The notes below the pieces were generated by a model. The model did no database searches and was not told the origin of the DNA. It saw only the letters and a list, made by a program, of their open reading frames with translations. DNA of 64,000 nt from Parvimonas sp015257355 (GTDB taxonomy: Bacteria; Bacillota; Clostridia; Tissierellales; Peptoniphilaceae), in NCBI RefSeq assembly GCF_050262165.1, contig NZ_CP189844.1; one strand, written 5' to 3'. Positions 56,536 to 64,000 of the stretch are shown piece after piece. A program made the translations under genes and the position numbers. The first letter of the stretch is position 1. Each line of letters starts with the position of its first letter.

Positions 56536-57375
56536 TTATATTAATTTTATACCATTTCCTTCAAAAATAATCTTTTTTGTTTTTAAAAGTCTTCCTACAG
56601 CTTTTTTAAATGATGATTTACTCATACCGCAAATATCCTTAATTTTATCTGGATTACTTTTATCATTTAATTCCAAAAATCCATTTCTTTCTTTTAAAAT
56701 TTTAAAAAGAATATCTGCATTGTCATTAATTTCTGCATGAGAAAAGTTTTTTAGTACTAAATTTAGACGACCATCTTTTTTCACTTTTGAAATCCTAAAA
56801 TTTATAGGCTCACCAATTTCTAAAACACCTACAATATCTTTGTTCTCTATCATTGCATCATATTTCTTTTCAACTGCAACAAATGCACCATAATCTTTAT
56901 GAATAGAATATATAATTCCATCAACCCATTCACCCTCTTTATATGGTGAATCTGATGTTAAGTAATCCCTAATTTTCATTGTTGCACAAAGTCTTTCAGA
57001 CTTATCAATATATAATGCAACTAAATATTTTCTACCTTTTTCTAATTTCATAGTTTGTTCTTTAAAAGGTAAAAATAATTCTTTTTCTAAACCCCAGTCT
57101 AAAAAAGCACCAATTTTTGAAATATCCATAACTTCTAAAGTTTCTAATTTGCCCATAGAAATTTTTGGAATTCGTCTAGTTGCAACATATCTTGCTTGAT
57201 TATCTTTATAAATAAAAACCTCTAATTCATCACCTAAGCTATCTGTTTCAAGAACTTCTTTTTTTGGTAAAAGTATATCCAATTTTTCATTCTTAATATC
57301 CTTTAGACCAATATATGCACCATTATTTTTAAAACGTTTAATTGTAAGTTTTTGAAACTCTCCTAAATTATACAT
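56536..57375 (-). CDS. cvfB: S1-domain RNA-binding protein, CvfB/YitL family
   Basis: 279 residues. Three S1-like RNA-binding modules: residues 1-65, 70-140 (DISKIGAFLDWGLEKELFLPFK), and 150-215 (DYLTSDSPYKEGEWVDGIIYS followed by GAFVAVEKKYDAMIE). A C-terminal winged-helix part is near 225-279 (GMSKSSFKKAVGRLLKTKKI). CvfB of Staphylococcus aureus binds RNA and influences virulence gene expression; the targets here are unknown. It is the first gene of a minus-strand group with the parvulin and A24 genes. Confidence 0.88.
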   Translation of the reverse strand: MYNLGEFQKLTIKRFKNNGAYIGLKDIKNEKLDILLPKKEVLETDSLGDELEVFIYKDNQARYVATRRIPKISMGKLETLEVMDISKIGAFLDWGLEKELFLPFKEQTMKLEKGRKYLVALYIDKSERLCATMKIRDYLTSDSPYKEGEWVDGIIYSIHKDYGAFVAVEKKYDAMIENKDIVGVLEIGEPINFRISKVKKDGRLNLVLKNFSHAEINDNADILFKILKERNGFLELNDKSNPDKIKDICGMSKSSFKKAVGRLLKTKKIIFEGNGIKLI

Positions 57376-57611
57376 AAATTCTCCTCTGTTTTTAAATTAA
57401 AAATATAAATAATTATATAATTAAAATTAATTTTTAAAATAAAATGTTAATTATAAACTGATTATTATATTGTTTTTTTAAAACTATAAATATTATATCA
57501 TAATAGTTCAATTAATGTAACCATACTAATTAAAAATAATAATTAAATTTGAAATCTATTTAAAATGTAGTATAATAATTATATACTATTATTATTTTTA
57601 GGAGTATTATT
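57376..57611. promoter_or_regulatory. Divergent AT-rich gap with the lipoprotein promoter
   Basis: TTGAAA and TATAAT with 16-bp spacing at 57549-57576 (plus strand) lie just before the lipoprotein gene. The cvfB side has only unstructured A/T tracts. No RNA gene or ORF of note is seen. Confidence 0.55.
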
Positions 57612-58448
57612 ATGTTTAATCTTAGAAAAAAAATTATTTTTTTTTTTTTGTGTTTCTTTGTGCTTACATCATGTAGTAAAACCGGAACAAAAAATGTAGA
57701 TAAATTAAATAATGAAATTAAAAATTCTTCAACACAATTTTCACTTACAACTGAAGAAATAAATGTATTAAAAAAATCATACAGTGAATTTACTGATAGT
57801 GATAAAGAATTATTTAATAAAATATTAGAAAAATATAACAAATTTAAAAATGAATCTTCTAATGATATTGCTTTTGAAGCAAAAATTTTAGAAAAACTTC
57901 AGGAAATTGAAAATTTTTATGAAAAAAAATATATTAATTTTAAAAATGAATCATCAATTGATGTAAAAGTTGAGGAAAAATTATTAGATCAAAATAAAAA
58001 AATATCACTAAACAAAATGGATCTTACAAATGAAAATTATTTAATTAAGTTAACTGAAAAAGGTAAGTTTATTTATAGTGTTAATAATAAAATTATTTTA
58101 GAAGAAGTTTTGAAAGAAAATGATAAACCTCGATATGTAAGAATTAAAATTTTAGATAATTCAAATGTTGAATTTAAAGGGGATATAATTGGAATTATTT
58201 TTAAAGACAATATTAAATATAATACTTTTAAAAATTTACCAAGTGGAATTTATGATATTGATAAAGATATAAATGGTGGAACATATAGAATATCAAATTC
58301 AACAAAAGATACAAAGATAAAGGTAATGAATAAAAATAACGAAATAACTGTTCTTAAACTAGAGGACTATAATGAAGTTAAATTAGATACTGGAATGAAA
58401 CTTATAATTTCTGGTGTTGATTATATAACGTTAGAAAAAATTGACTAA
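57612..58448 (+). CDS. Putative surface lipoprotein with C-terminal beta domain
   Basis: 278 residues. A lipoprotein signal peptide (residues 1-20, basic start then FFFLCFFVLTSC) ends in the lipobox Leu-Thr-Ser-Cys, so the Cys at about 20 should be lipid-anchored. Residues about 40-150 are a charged helical stalk (EKYNKFKNESS repeated as NFKNESSID). The C-terminus (PSGIYDIDKDINGGTYRISN, then LDTGMKLIISGVDYITLE) resembles the Gly-rich 'I-x-G-x-Y' cell-surface domain of unknown role. A T13 and an A8 run lie in the signal-peptide codons. No partner gene is nearby. Function unknown. Confidence 0.75.
   Translation: MFNLRKKIIFFFLCFFVLTSCSKTGTKNVDKLNNEIKNSSTQFSLTTEEINVLKKSYSEFTDSDKELFNKILEKYNKFKNESSNDIAFEAKILEKLQEIENFYEKKYINFKNESSIDVKVEEKLLDQNKKISLNKMDLTNENYLIKLTEKGKFIYSVNNKIILEEVLKENDKPRYVRIKILDNSNVEFKGDIIGIIFKDNIKYNTFKNLPSGIYDIDKDINGGTYRISNSTKDTKIKVMNKNNEITVLKLEDYNEVKLDTGMKLIISGVDYITLEKID
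57637..57649 (+). repeat. T13 homopolymer in the lipoprotein signal-peptide codons
   Basis: Thirteen consecutive Ts, eight codons into the lipoprotein gene and preceded by an A8 run. A change of one base would shift the frame within 20 codons and stop expression, so the tract could act as an on/off switch. Confidence 0.8.
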
Positions 58449-58476
58449 AAAAGGAGACTACATAGTCTCCTTTTTT
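58447..58476. terminator. Bidirectional terminator after the lipoprotein gene
   Basis: Fourteen-pair stem AAAAAAGGAGACTA / TAGTCTCCTTTTTT with a two-base loop, between convergent genes. Confidence 0.9.
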
Positions 58477-58523
58477 AATTAACATTTTAATAATAATTTT
58501 TCTATTGAACAAAGATTGAAAAA

Positions 58524-59027
58524 TTATTTTAATGATTTAGGTTTCCCAATTATTTCAGAGTATATAATAGCTTTTGAAAGACTTTCTTTACCCTTCATAG
58601 CAAATTTTTTTGTTTTTCTTTCAATTAATTCATCTAAAGTTAAAAGATCTTTTCTCATTGATACTCTTTCAGTCTTTTTAGAATTGTACATCTGACTTTT
58701 TCCTTCAATAGAAGAATTCATAATACTTTGACCTTCCAAAGAAGTTGTCATTGCAGTTTTTCCTTCGTAAGAATAATTCTCTTGACTATTACCTTCAATG
58801 CTAGTAGTCATTACACTTGTACCTTCTGGACTTTCAAAATCATCATATGATTTTAAATTTTTGTTGTTCTTATTTTTAGATTTTGACCTTGTTTTAGATT
58901 TTTTTGAACTAATTATATAATCTCTATTATAATCTTCAGTACTTACTTCATTAATTTGATTTTTTATATTATTAATCTCAGATTTTAAATCTTCAATAAA
59001 AGATAAAAAGCTAGTATCTTTTTTCAT
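58524..59027 (-). CDS. FloA-linked protein with five tandem decapeptide repeats
   Basis: 167 residues, no signal peptide or membrane segment. An N-terminal amphipathic helix (FLSFIEDLKSEINNIKNQIN) is followed by a Lys/Ser/Asn-rich linker (KKSKTRSKSKNKNNK). Residues about 68-117 consist of five exact 10-residue units beginning Glu-Gly (EGTSVMTTSI, EGNSQENYSY, EGKTAMTTSL, EGQSIMNSSI, EGKSQMYNSK). The C-terminal 50 residues are helical (LLTLDELIERKTKKF). I recognise no family. It is 12 bp after floA, where Bacillus has yqfB, so a role in flotillin microdomains is inferred from position only. Confidence 0.7.
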   Translation of the reverse strand: MKKDTSFLSFIEDLKSEINNIKNQINEVSTEDYNRDYIISSKKSKTRSKSKNKNNKNLKSYDDFESPEGTSVMTTSIEGNSQENYSYEGKTAMTTSLEGQSIMNSSIEGKSQMYNSKKTERVSMRKDLLTLDELIERKTKKFAMKGKESLSKAIIYSEIIGKPKSLK

Positions 59028-59039
59028 AGAAATTCACCT

Positions 59040-60023
59040 CTATTCTGAAAGTGATTCTCTCATTTTAGTATCAGATTTTAAATTCTTTAACTTTTCATAT
59101 TCATATACAGAAATATTTCCTTCTTCAAAAGCTTTTGCAATAGCAAGAGGAATTCTACTTTCTGATTCAACAACTTTAGCTTTCATTTCTTCAATCTTAG
59201 CTTTATTTTCTTGTTCAACTGCAACTGCCATTGCACGTCTTTCTTCTGCTTTGGCTTGTGCTATTTTTTTGTCTGCTTCTGCTTGATCAGCTTGTAATTG
59301 AGCTCCAATATTTCTACCTATATCTACATCTGCAATATCAATAGATAAGATTTCAAATGCTGTTCCTAAATCAAGACCTTTTTTAAGAACTGTTTCGGAA
59401 ATTGCATCTGGATTTTCAAGAACTAAGCTATGTCTTTCAGCACTACCTACAGTAGTAACTATACCTTCTCCAACTCTGGCTATGATTGTTTCTTCTCCAG
59501 CACCACCGATAAGTCTTGATATATCTGCTCTAACTGTAACTTTAGCAATAACTATCACTTCTATACCATTCATTGCAACTGCTGCAATTTTTGGTGTATT
59601 GATAACTTTAGGATTTACACTAACTTGAACAGCTTCCAAAACATCACGTCCGGCAAGGTCAATAGCTGTTGCCATTTCAAAAGTCAATTCAATATTTGCC
59701 TTTTGAGCAGCAATCAAAGCATCAACAACATTATTTACATTTCCACCAGCCAAATAATGCGCTTCTAATTCTGAAATGTTAATTCTAACATTAGCTTTTG
59801 TCGCCTTAATCAATGGATAAATAATCTTTGACGCTCTAACTCTTCTTAATTTCATCCCTATAAGATTTGATATCTTAACTTTAACTCCACTAAATAAAGC
59901 TGTAATCCAAAGACCTACAGGTACAAAATAAAAGAATCCAAACACCAAAACCACAACTAAAATAACAATAGTACTATTAGTATTTGGTAACAATTTCATA
60001 ACTGTTTGCGGTAAAATTCTCAT
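59040..60023 (-). CDS. floA: Flotillin-like scaffold protein FloA
   Basis: Membrane scaffold that organises fluid lipid microdomains in Gram-positive bacteria. 327 residues from the ATG at 60023, which follows TTGGAGGGTTTAAT; a TTG at 60038 is an alternative. An N-terminal membrane hairpin (residues about 13-50, VILVVVLVFGFFYFVPVGLW) leads into the PHB/SPFH domain (KVTVRADISRLIGGAGEETI, AVQVSVNPKVINTPKIAAVA) and a C-terminal Ala/Glu coiled coil (QADQAEADKKIAQAKAEERR). The NfeD/YqeZ partner of Bacillus is absent here. Confidence 0.95.
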   Translation of the reverse strand: MRILPQTVMKLLPNTNSTIVILVVVLVFGFFYFVPVGLWITALFSGVKVKISNLIGMKLRRVRASKIIYPLIKATKANVRINISELEAHYLAGGNVNNVVDALIAAQKANIELTFEMATAIDLAGRDVLEAVQVSVNPKVINTPKIAAVAMNGIEVIVIAKVTVRADISRLIGGAGEETIIARVGEGIVTTVGSAERHSLVLENPDAISETVLKKGLDLGTAFEILSIDIADVDIGRNIGAQLQADQAEADKKIAQAKAEERRAMAVAVEQENKAKIEEMKAKVVESESRIPLAIAKAFEEGNISVYEYEKLKNLKSDTKMRESLSE

Positions 60024-60092
60024 AATTAAACCCTCCAAAATATATTTACACCTTCGTGTATATTTTAATTATATCACTTTTTATAAAAATTT

Positions 60093-60127
60093 CAATAAAA
60101 AAAGAAATCAATTTTTTACTGATTTCT
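60093..60127 (-). terminator. Terminator after the anti-sigma-type ATPase gene
   Basis: AGAAATCA / TGATTTCT stem followed on the minus strand by CTTTTTTTATT. It overlaps the last codon of the 60126-60527 gene and precedes floA. Confidence 0.65.
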
Positions 60128-60527
60128 ATATATCACTTGTTTCACATTTAATCTTTGCACTTATTTCATTATTATTGATTTCAAGTTCATCTACTAGTTG
60201 TTTAACAATTCTAAGTCCTCTACCTGAAGTAGTCATGTTTATATCCCTATTTTCATTAAATATATAATTAATACCATCACCTTCATCTTTTACATTTATA
60301 TGAATACAGTCCATGTTTACACAAACTTTTAAATTAATTCCTTTTTCTCTATTACATTTATTTCCATGTTCATAACTATTAATTACAATTTCATTAATAA
60401 CAATTCGTATATTAAACATTATTTCTTCATTTCTAATAACACTTGATAGTTTCTCTAAAACATAAGAAACAGCTTTATCTATATCATCTAAATCACTCTT
60501 AATAACCTTAATATATTCAAAGTCCAT
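60126..60527 (-). CDS. HATPase_c anti-sigma-factor-type kinase (RsbW/SpoIIAB-like)
   Basis: 133 residues, a single GHKL ATPase domain. N-box INEIVINSYEHGN (residues about 44-56), G1-type DEGDG (near 82) and G2 SGRGLRIVKQLVD (near 102) form the ATP site. RsbW/SpoIIAB relatives bind a sigma factor and phosphorylate an RsbV/SpoIIAA antagonist. Neither a partner sigma factor nor an antagonist gene is adjacent, so it may serve an unlinked partner-switching module. It is a single-gene unit between rodA (divergent) and floA. Confidence 0.85.
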   Translation of the reverse strand: MDFEYIKVIKSDLDDIDKAVSYVLEKLSSVIRNEEIMFNIRIVINEIVINSYEHGNKCNREKGINLKVCVNMDCIHINVKDEGDGINYIFNENRDINMTTSGRGLRIVKQLVDELEINNNEISAKIKCETSDI

Positions 60528-60599
60528 TTTTTTCTCCTAGTTTTTAATAACTGATATATACCCAACTAAAAATAATTTTTAACATTTTTTCATTATTAT

Positions 60600-60628
60600 T
60601 TGCATATTTAAATTATTTTTAATATAAT
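60600..60628 (+). promoter_or_regulatory. rodA promoter
   Basis: TTGCAT and TATAAT with 17-bp spacing, 24 bases before the rodA start codon; GAGGTGATT serves as the ribosome-binding site. Confidence 0.65.
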
Positions 60629-60651
60629 ATATACATTATGAGGTGATTAAG

Positions 60652-61754
60652 ATGTTTTTTAAAAATAAAAATATATATAAAAAATTGATTTATTTATTCT
60701 TGTTTCTTTAGTTTTAATTATTTTAATAGGTTTACTTAATTTGTATAGTGCTACAATTAGTTTAAAAAGAAATTTTATGTTATCACAATTAATTGCGACG
60801 CTTTTAGGGTTTATACTAATGTTTGTACTTATTGCAGTTAATATACAATTCTTAAAGAGGTTATATTTACCTATTTATATAATCTCTATAGGATTACTAG
60901 TTTTAGTACTTATAATTGGAACAGGAGATTCAGTTGGAGCTAGAAGTTGGATTAAATTTGGCCCTATATCTTTTCAGCCATCAGAATTCGTTAAATTAGC
61001 AATGATAATTTGTTTAGCCACAGTTATTGAAAAAAATAGTACCAAATTAAATGAGCCAAAAACATTATTAAAGGTTTTAACTTTTGCATTTTTACCTGTT
61101 GGATTAGTCCTTATGCAACCAGATTTTGGTACTGCATTTGTATTTATTTTAGTTATCGGAACTATGTTATTTGTAGCAGGAATTAGCTTACGACTAGTTG
61201 TGTATACACTACTAGCTGCTATAGCAAGTTTGCCTATATTTTACTTTAGTTTATCTCCTTATCAAAAAAATAGAATTCTAAACTTTCTACATCCAGAAAG
61301 AGATATAACAAATACTGGGTATCAAGCTGTTCAGGGAAAAATTGCTGCTGGCTCTGGTAAATTTATCGGAAGAGGATTATTTAAAGGACCTCAAAATCAA
61401 TTTAATTTTATACCTGAAAAGCAAACAGATTATATTTTCCCTGTTTTTGTTGAAGAGATGGGATTCGTAGGAGGAACAATATTAATAAGTTTATACACTA
61501 TTATGTTGTATAGATTTATAAAACTTTCGAAAAAAACAATTAATAAGTTCAATCAAATGTTAATTATTGGAATATTTGCAATGTTTTTAGCTCATATATT
61601 TGAAAATATTGGAATGACAATAGGTTTAATGCCTATAACGGGAATTCCATTACCATTTTTGAGCTATGGTGGCACATTCCAACTTGTAAATTTAATAGCT
61701 ATGGGAATAGTATTATCAATATCATGTGAAAAAACTCCACTTGATTTTATGTAA
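60652..61754 (+). pseudogene. rodA: SEDS-family cell-wall glycan polymerase RodA/FtsW, one frameshift
   Basis: Polymerises lipid II during elongation or division. The natural start is the ATG at 60652 (MFFKNKNIYKK). The raw frame stops at a TAG near 60708; one more T in the AAAAAATTGATT run near 60688 gives FDLFILVSLVLIILIGLLN and joins the long downstream frame. Corrected length is about 367 residues, normal for RodA, with ten predicted helices. Family motifs: VGARSWIKFGPISFQPSE, ERDITNTGYQAVQG and the C-terminal MPITGIPLPFLSYGGT. RodA versus FtsW cannot be decided firmly; no mreBCD or ftsZ is nearby. Confidence 0.87.
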
Positions 61755-61792
61755 AATATTATTACTATTATTACTAATTTATTTGACAATTG

Positions 61793-61822
61793 AAAAAAAC
61801 TCGGTAGATACCGAGTTTTTTT
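61793..61822. terminator. Bidirectional terminator between rodA and alr
   Basis: AAAAAAACTCGGTA / TACCGAGTTTTTTT with a two-base loop, flanked by A and T runs, between convergent genes. Confidence 0.9.
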
Positions 61823-63002
61823 ATAATTCATAGTAATTTTTTTCAGTGGAAAGATAGTCAACAACCCTTACAACTTTATCACCCTCTAAATATACCCTAG
61901 GAATTCTCATATTTATTCTACAAATTAAATCATATACATTTGTATTTGCCATCTTAGCTATCTCAAATATATCAAGTTTCATATCTTTATATTCTCCATA
62001 AAGCAAGACTGTATCCCCAATCTTTACATCATCAATGTCAGATACATCTATCATTGTTTGATCCATACAAACTCTTCCTAATATTTTAGCTTTTTTATTA
62101 TTAATTTTAACATATCCTTTATTACTTAATTCATATGGATATCCATCTGCATAACCTACAGAAATTGTTGCCACTTTTATTGTTTTATTCGCACAAAAGG
62201 CTCTACCATATCCTACTGTATCACCTTTATGAATATATTTTATATTACTTATAGTACTTACAAAGCTTACAACAGTATCCATTTTAATTTTAGAATTATC
62301 TTTCACATACTCTGAAGGGTAATGTCCATAAATACCAATTCCAACTCTTACCATATCATAATAATAACTATGAAGAAGTGAACCTCCATCATTTGCAATA
62401 TGTAACATAGGAACTTTAAGTTTTTCATTTACTAAAATATGTTTAACTTTTTCAAATCTTTCTACTTGTAATTTAGTGAAAGAATAATCTTCAATATCTG
62501 AAACACATAAGTGAGTAAACATTCCTTTAACTACAATATTTTTCATAGAATAAATTTCTTTTAAATAATCTTTAAGATTATCGTCAATTAAAAAACCAAG
62601 TCTATTCATTCCTGTATCAATTTTTATATGAATCTTACATTTTTTTCTACATTTAGCAGAAATTTCGTTTAGTTCTCTTATCATTCCTATATTATAAACA
62701 GTTAATTCAACATTATTTTTTATTAACTTTTCAAATAGTGCATTCGGAACATAACCTAGAATTAAAATTGGTAATTTAATTTTCTTTTTTCTAAGCTCCA
62801 TAGCCTCGGAAAAATTTGCAACACAAAAATAGTCAGCACCTTGTTTTTGCAAGAATTCTGCAACAGTACAAGCGCCAAGACCATACGCATTTGCTTTTAA
62901 AACAATTCCAACTTTCGCTCCATTACATTTTTCTTTAATTTTTAAAAAATTATCCTTTAATTTATCTAAATCCACAAAAATTAATGATTGATTTTCATAC
63001 AT
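61821..63002 (-). CDS. alr: Alanine racemase
   Basis: PLP-dependent interconversion of L- and D-alanine for peptidoglycan. 393 residues. The PLP Lys is in VLKANAYGLGA (residues about 35-45). The TIM-barrel blocks KIDTGMNRLGF and DMVRVGIGIYGHYP follow. The C-terminal beta domain carries SVGYADGYP, LGRVCMDQTMIDVSD and the catalytic Tyr region VGYGRAF. Four bp separate it from the AcpS-NnrD gene; the order acpS-nnr-alr is common in Firmicutes. Confidence 0.96.
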   Translation of the reverse strand: MYENQSLIFVDLDKLKDNFLKIKEKCNGAKVGIVLKANAYGLGACTVAEFLQKQGADYFCVANFSEAMELRKKKIKLPILILGYVPNALFEKLIKNNVELTVYNIGMIRELNEISAKCRKKCKIHIKIDTGMNRLGFLIDDNLKDYLKEIYSMKNIVVKGMFTHLCVSDIEDYSFTKLQVERFEKVKHILVNEKLKVPMLHIANDGGSLLHSYYYDMVRVGIGIYGHYPSEYVKDNSKIKMDTVVSFVSTISNIKYIHKGDTVGYGRAFCANKTIKVATISVGYADGYPYELSNKGYVKINNKKAKILGRVCMDQTMIDVSDIDDVKIGDTVLLYGEYKDMKLDIFEIAKMANTNVYDLICRINMRIPRVYLEGDKVVRVVDYLSTEKNYYEL

Positions 63003-63006
63003 ACTA

Positions 63007-64000
63007 TCACTTCCTAATAAATTTAATTGCCTTTGGTAAATATTTGATTATATCTGATGCTAGCAAAGAGTCTTCTCCTATTTCTTCTTCGGCAAAATCT
63101 CCAGATAAACCATGTAAAAATACTCCTAGTTTAGCAGACGCAAACGGATCTAATCCTTGACCTAAGAAAGATAAAATAATTCCCGTCAAACAATCACCAC
63201 TACCTGCTGTTGCCATTCCTGAATTACCAGTTTGATTAATAAATATATCTTTACTTGACTTAACAATTGTATTTTTACCTTTTAAAACTAGAGTAAAATT
63301 TGTATTATTTTTATAAAACTTATTAATACATTCTTCTCTATTTACTTTGATTTCATTTAAATCATATGAGGAAAATCTTGAAAACTCTGCTTCATGAGGA
63401 GTTATAACTATATTATTCCTATTTATGATTTTAAAATCTATATCTTTCAAAAAATATATAGCATCAGCATCTATTACAATTGGTTTTTTATATGTTTTAA
63501 AAATGATTTCTAATAATTGTAAATTTTCTTTATTTCTACCCAATCCACAACCTATTGCTATTGCATCTAAATTACTAATTCTATTAAGTATATCGTCAAT
63601 ATATTTTAAAGTAAAACAACCTTTATTTTCATCAGAAATTGGTAATATAATATTTTCAATTGCTTTTACTTCTAAAATATTAGAAATAGATTTAGGACAA
63701 ATATTATAAACAAGTCCACTTCCAGTTCTAAGAGAAGATTTGGCACACAAGTCAACACTTCCACTCATACCAATACTCCCACCAACAATTCCAACTTTTC
63801 CAAAGTCACCTTTATGTCCATCTTTCTTTCTACTTGGCATGAGTTTCTTTATTTCACAAATATCTATATTTTCATATTTAATATTTAAAAGTTTTACTTC
63901 TACAACTGCAATAGCATAATCTCCATCATGAGAAACTGAACATGAAATATCTTCAATTTTTTTAACTATATCATTATGAATAATTAAATCTGGTTTTCCG
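63007..64000 (-). CDS. Fusion of holo-ACP synthase (AcpS) and ADP-dependent NAD(P)H-hydrate dehydratase (NnrD), 5' end beyond window
   Basis: From the window edge the frame is open across both parts. Residues from 64000 to about 63890 read GKPDLIIHN and CSVSHDGDYAIAVVEVK, the C-terminal part of AcpS, which attaches 4'-phosphopantetheine to acyl carrier protein. It continues without a stop through a short linker (CEIKKLMPSRKKDGHKGDFG) into NnrD, which repairs damaged NAD(P)H. NnrD motifs: GKVGIVGGSIGMSGS, VITPHEAEFSR, VLKGKNTIV and the catalytic NSGMATAGSGDCLTGII. The ATG at 63840 could also start NnrD alone, but no ribosome-binding site is seen there. Confidence 0.82.
   Translation of the reverse strand, partial: GKPDLIIHNDIVKKIEDISCSVSHDGDYAIAVVEVKLLNIKYENIDICEIKKLMPSRKKDGHKGDFGKVGIVGGSIGMSGSVDLCAKSSLRTGSGLVYNICPKSISNILEVKAIENIILPISDENKGCFTLKYIDDILNRISNLDAIAIGCGLGRNKENLQLLEIIFKTYKKPIVIDADAIYFLKDIDFKIINRNNIVITPHEAEFSRFSSYDLNEIKVNREECINKFYKNNTNFTLVLKGKNTIVKSSKDIFINQTGNSGMATAGSGDCLTGIILSFLGQGLDPFASAKLGVFLHGLSGDFAEEEIGEDSLLASDIIKYLPKAIKFIRK

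Noticed and set aside
57560..57841. Minus-strand 93-residue hydrophobic ORF opposite the lipoprotein
   Set aside because: It is antisense to the lipoprotein start and promoter, and its hydrophobicity comes from complementing the A-rich coding strand.

Overview
The window is a very AT-rich chromosomal segment from a Gram-positive anaerobe. The best fit is a Parvimonas-like member of the Tissierellia/Peptoniphilaceae. This rests on Firmicute gene neighbourhoods (era-recO-dnaG-rpoD, rimP-nusA-rnpM-infB-rbfA-nrnA-truB, dnaE-pfkA-pyk), Shine-Dalgarno starts with many TTG codons, a GrdX protein, a YedF selenium-metabolism protein and a membrane pyrophosphatase. The species is inferred from content and order only; no 16S rRNA is present. 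I see no prophage, insertion sequence, CRISPR array or tRNA gene.

Layout. 1-11.6 kb (minus strand): RNase R (runs off the left edge), RNase P RNA, then a long maintenance operon (rsmD, coaD, a coiled-coil protein, phoH, ybeY, dgkA, cdd, era, recO, dnaG, rpoD, trmK, nif3). 11.9-14.7 kb (plus): two overlapping mgtE paralogues. 14.7-16.5 kb: a self-cleaving S24-type repressor diverging from an undescribed 43-residue membrane peptide, then maf. 16.5-23.4 kb (minus): the rimP/nusA/infB translation operon, with a leader hairpin and a 45-bp tandem repeat inside infB. 23.5-31.5 kb (minus): a three-gene glycerol-3-phosphate dehydrogenase set, an MBL hydrolase, dtd, relA and recJ. 31.6-36.5 kb: yajC, a CtsR-controlled dnaJ-clpB pair and yedF. 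36.5-44.5 kb (minus): a surface-polysaccharide operon with CDP-ribitol synthesis (TarI/TarJ), a LicD transferase, glycosyltransferases, a Wzy-like polymerase and a Wzz-like regulator. 44.5-51.1 kb: pyk, pfkA, dnaE and, divergently, grdX. 51.3-57.4 kb: a CorC-type membrane protein, pyrophosphatase, secG, a prepilin-peptidase-like protein, a parvulin and CvfB. 57.6-64 kb: a lipoprotein, floA with a decapeptide-repeat partner, an anti-sigma-type ATPase, a RodA/FtsW protein, alanine racemase and an AcpS-NnrD fusion.

A recurring feature is genes broken only by one-base shifts, mostly in homopolymers. I infer about 20 such shifts. About 17 lie between 31.3 and 41.9 kb; the others are in recO and rodA. 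After correction every affected gene has its family's normal length, so consensus error in one low-quality stretch is the simplest explanation. Slipped-strand variation remains possible for the surface genes with the longest tracts.

Most promising new biology: the repressor/43-residue membrane peptide pair; the TarI-TarJ-LicD set, which parallels the eukaryotic CRPPA/fukutin phosphoribitol pathway; the FloA-linked decapeptide-repeat protein; the AcpS-NnrD fusion; and a possible attenuator in the nusA operon leader.
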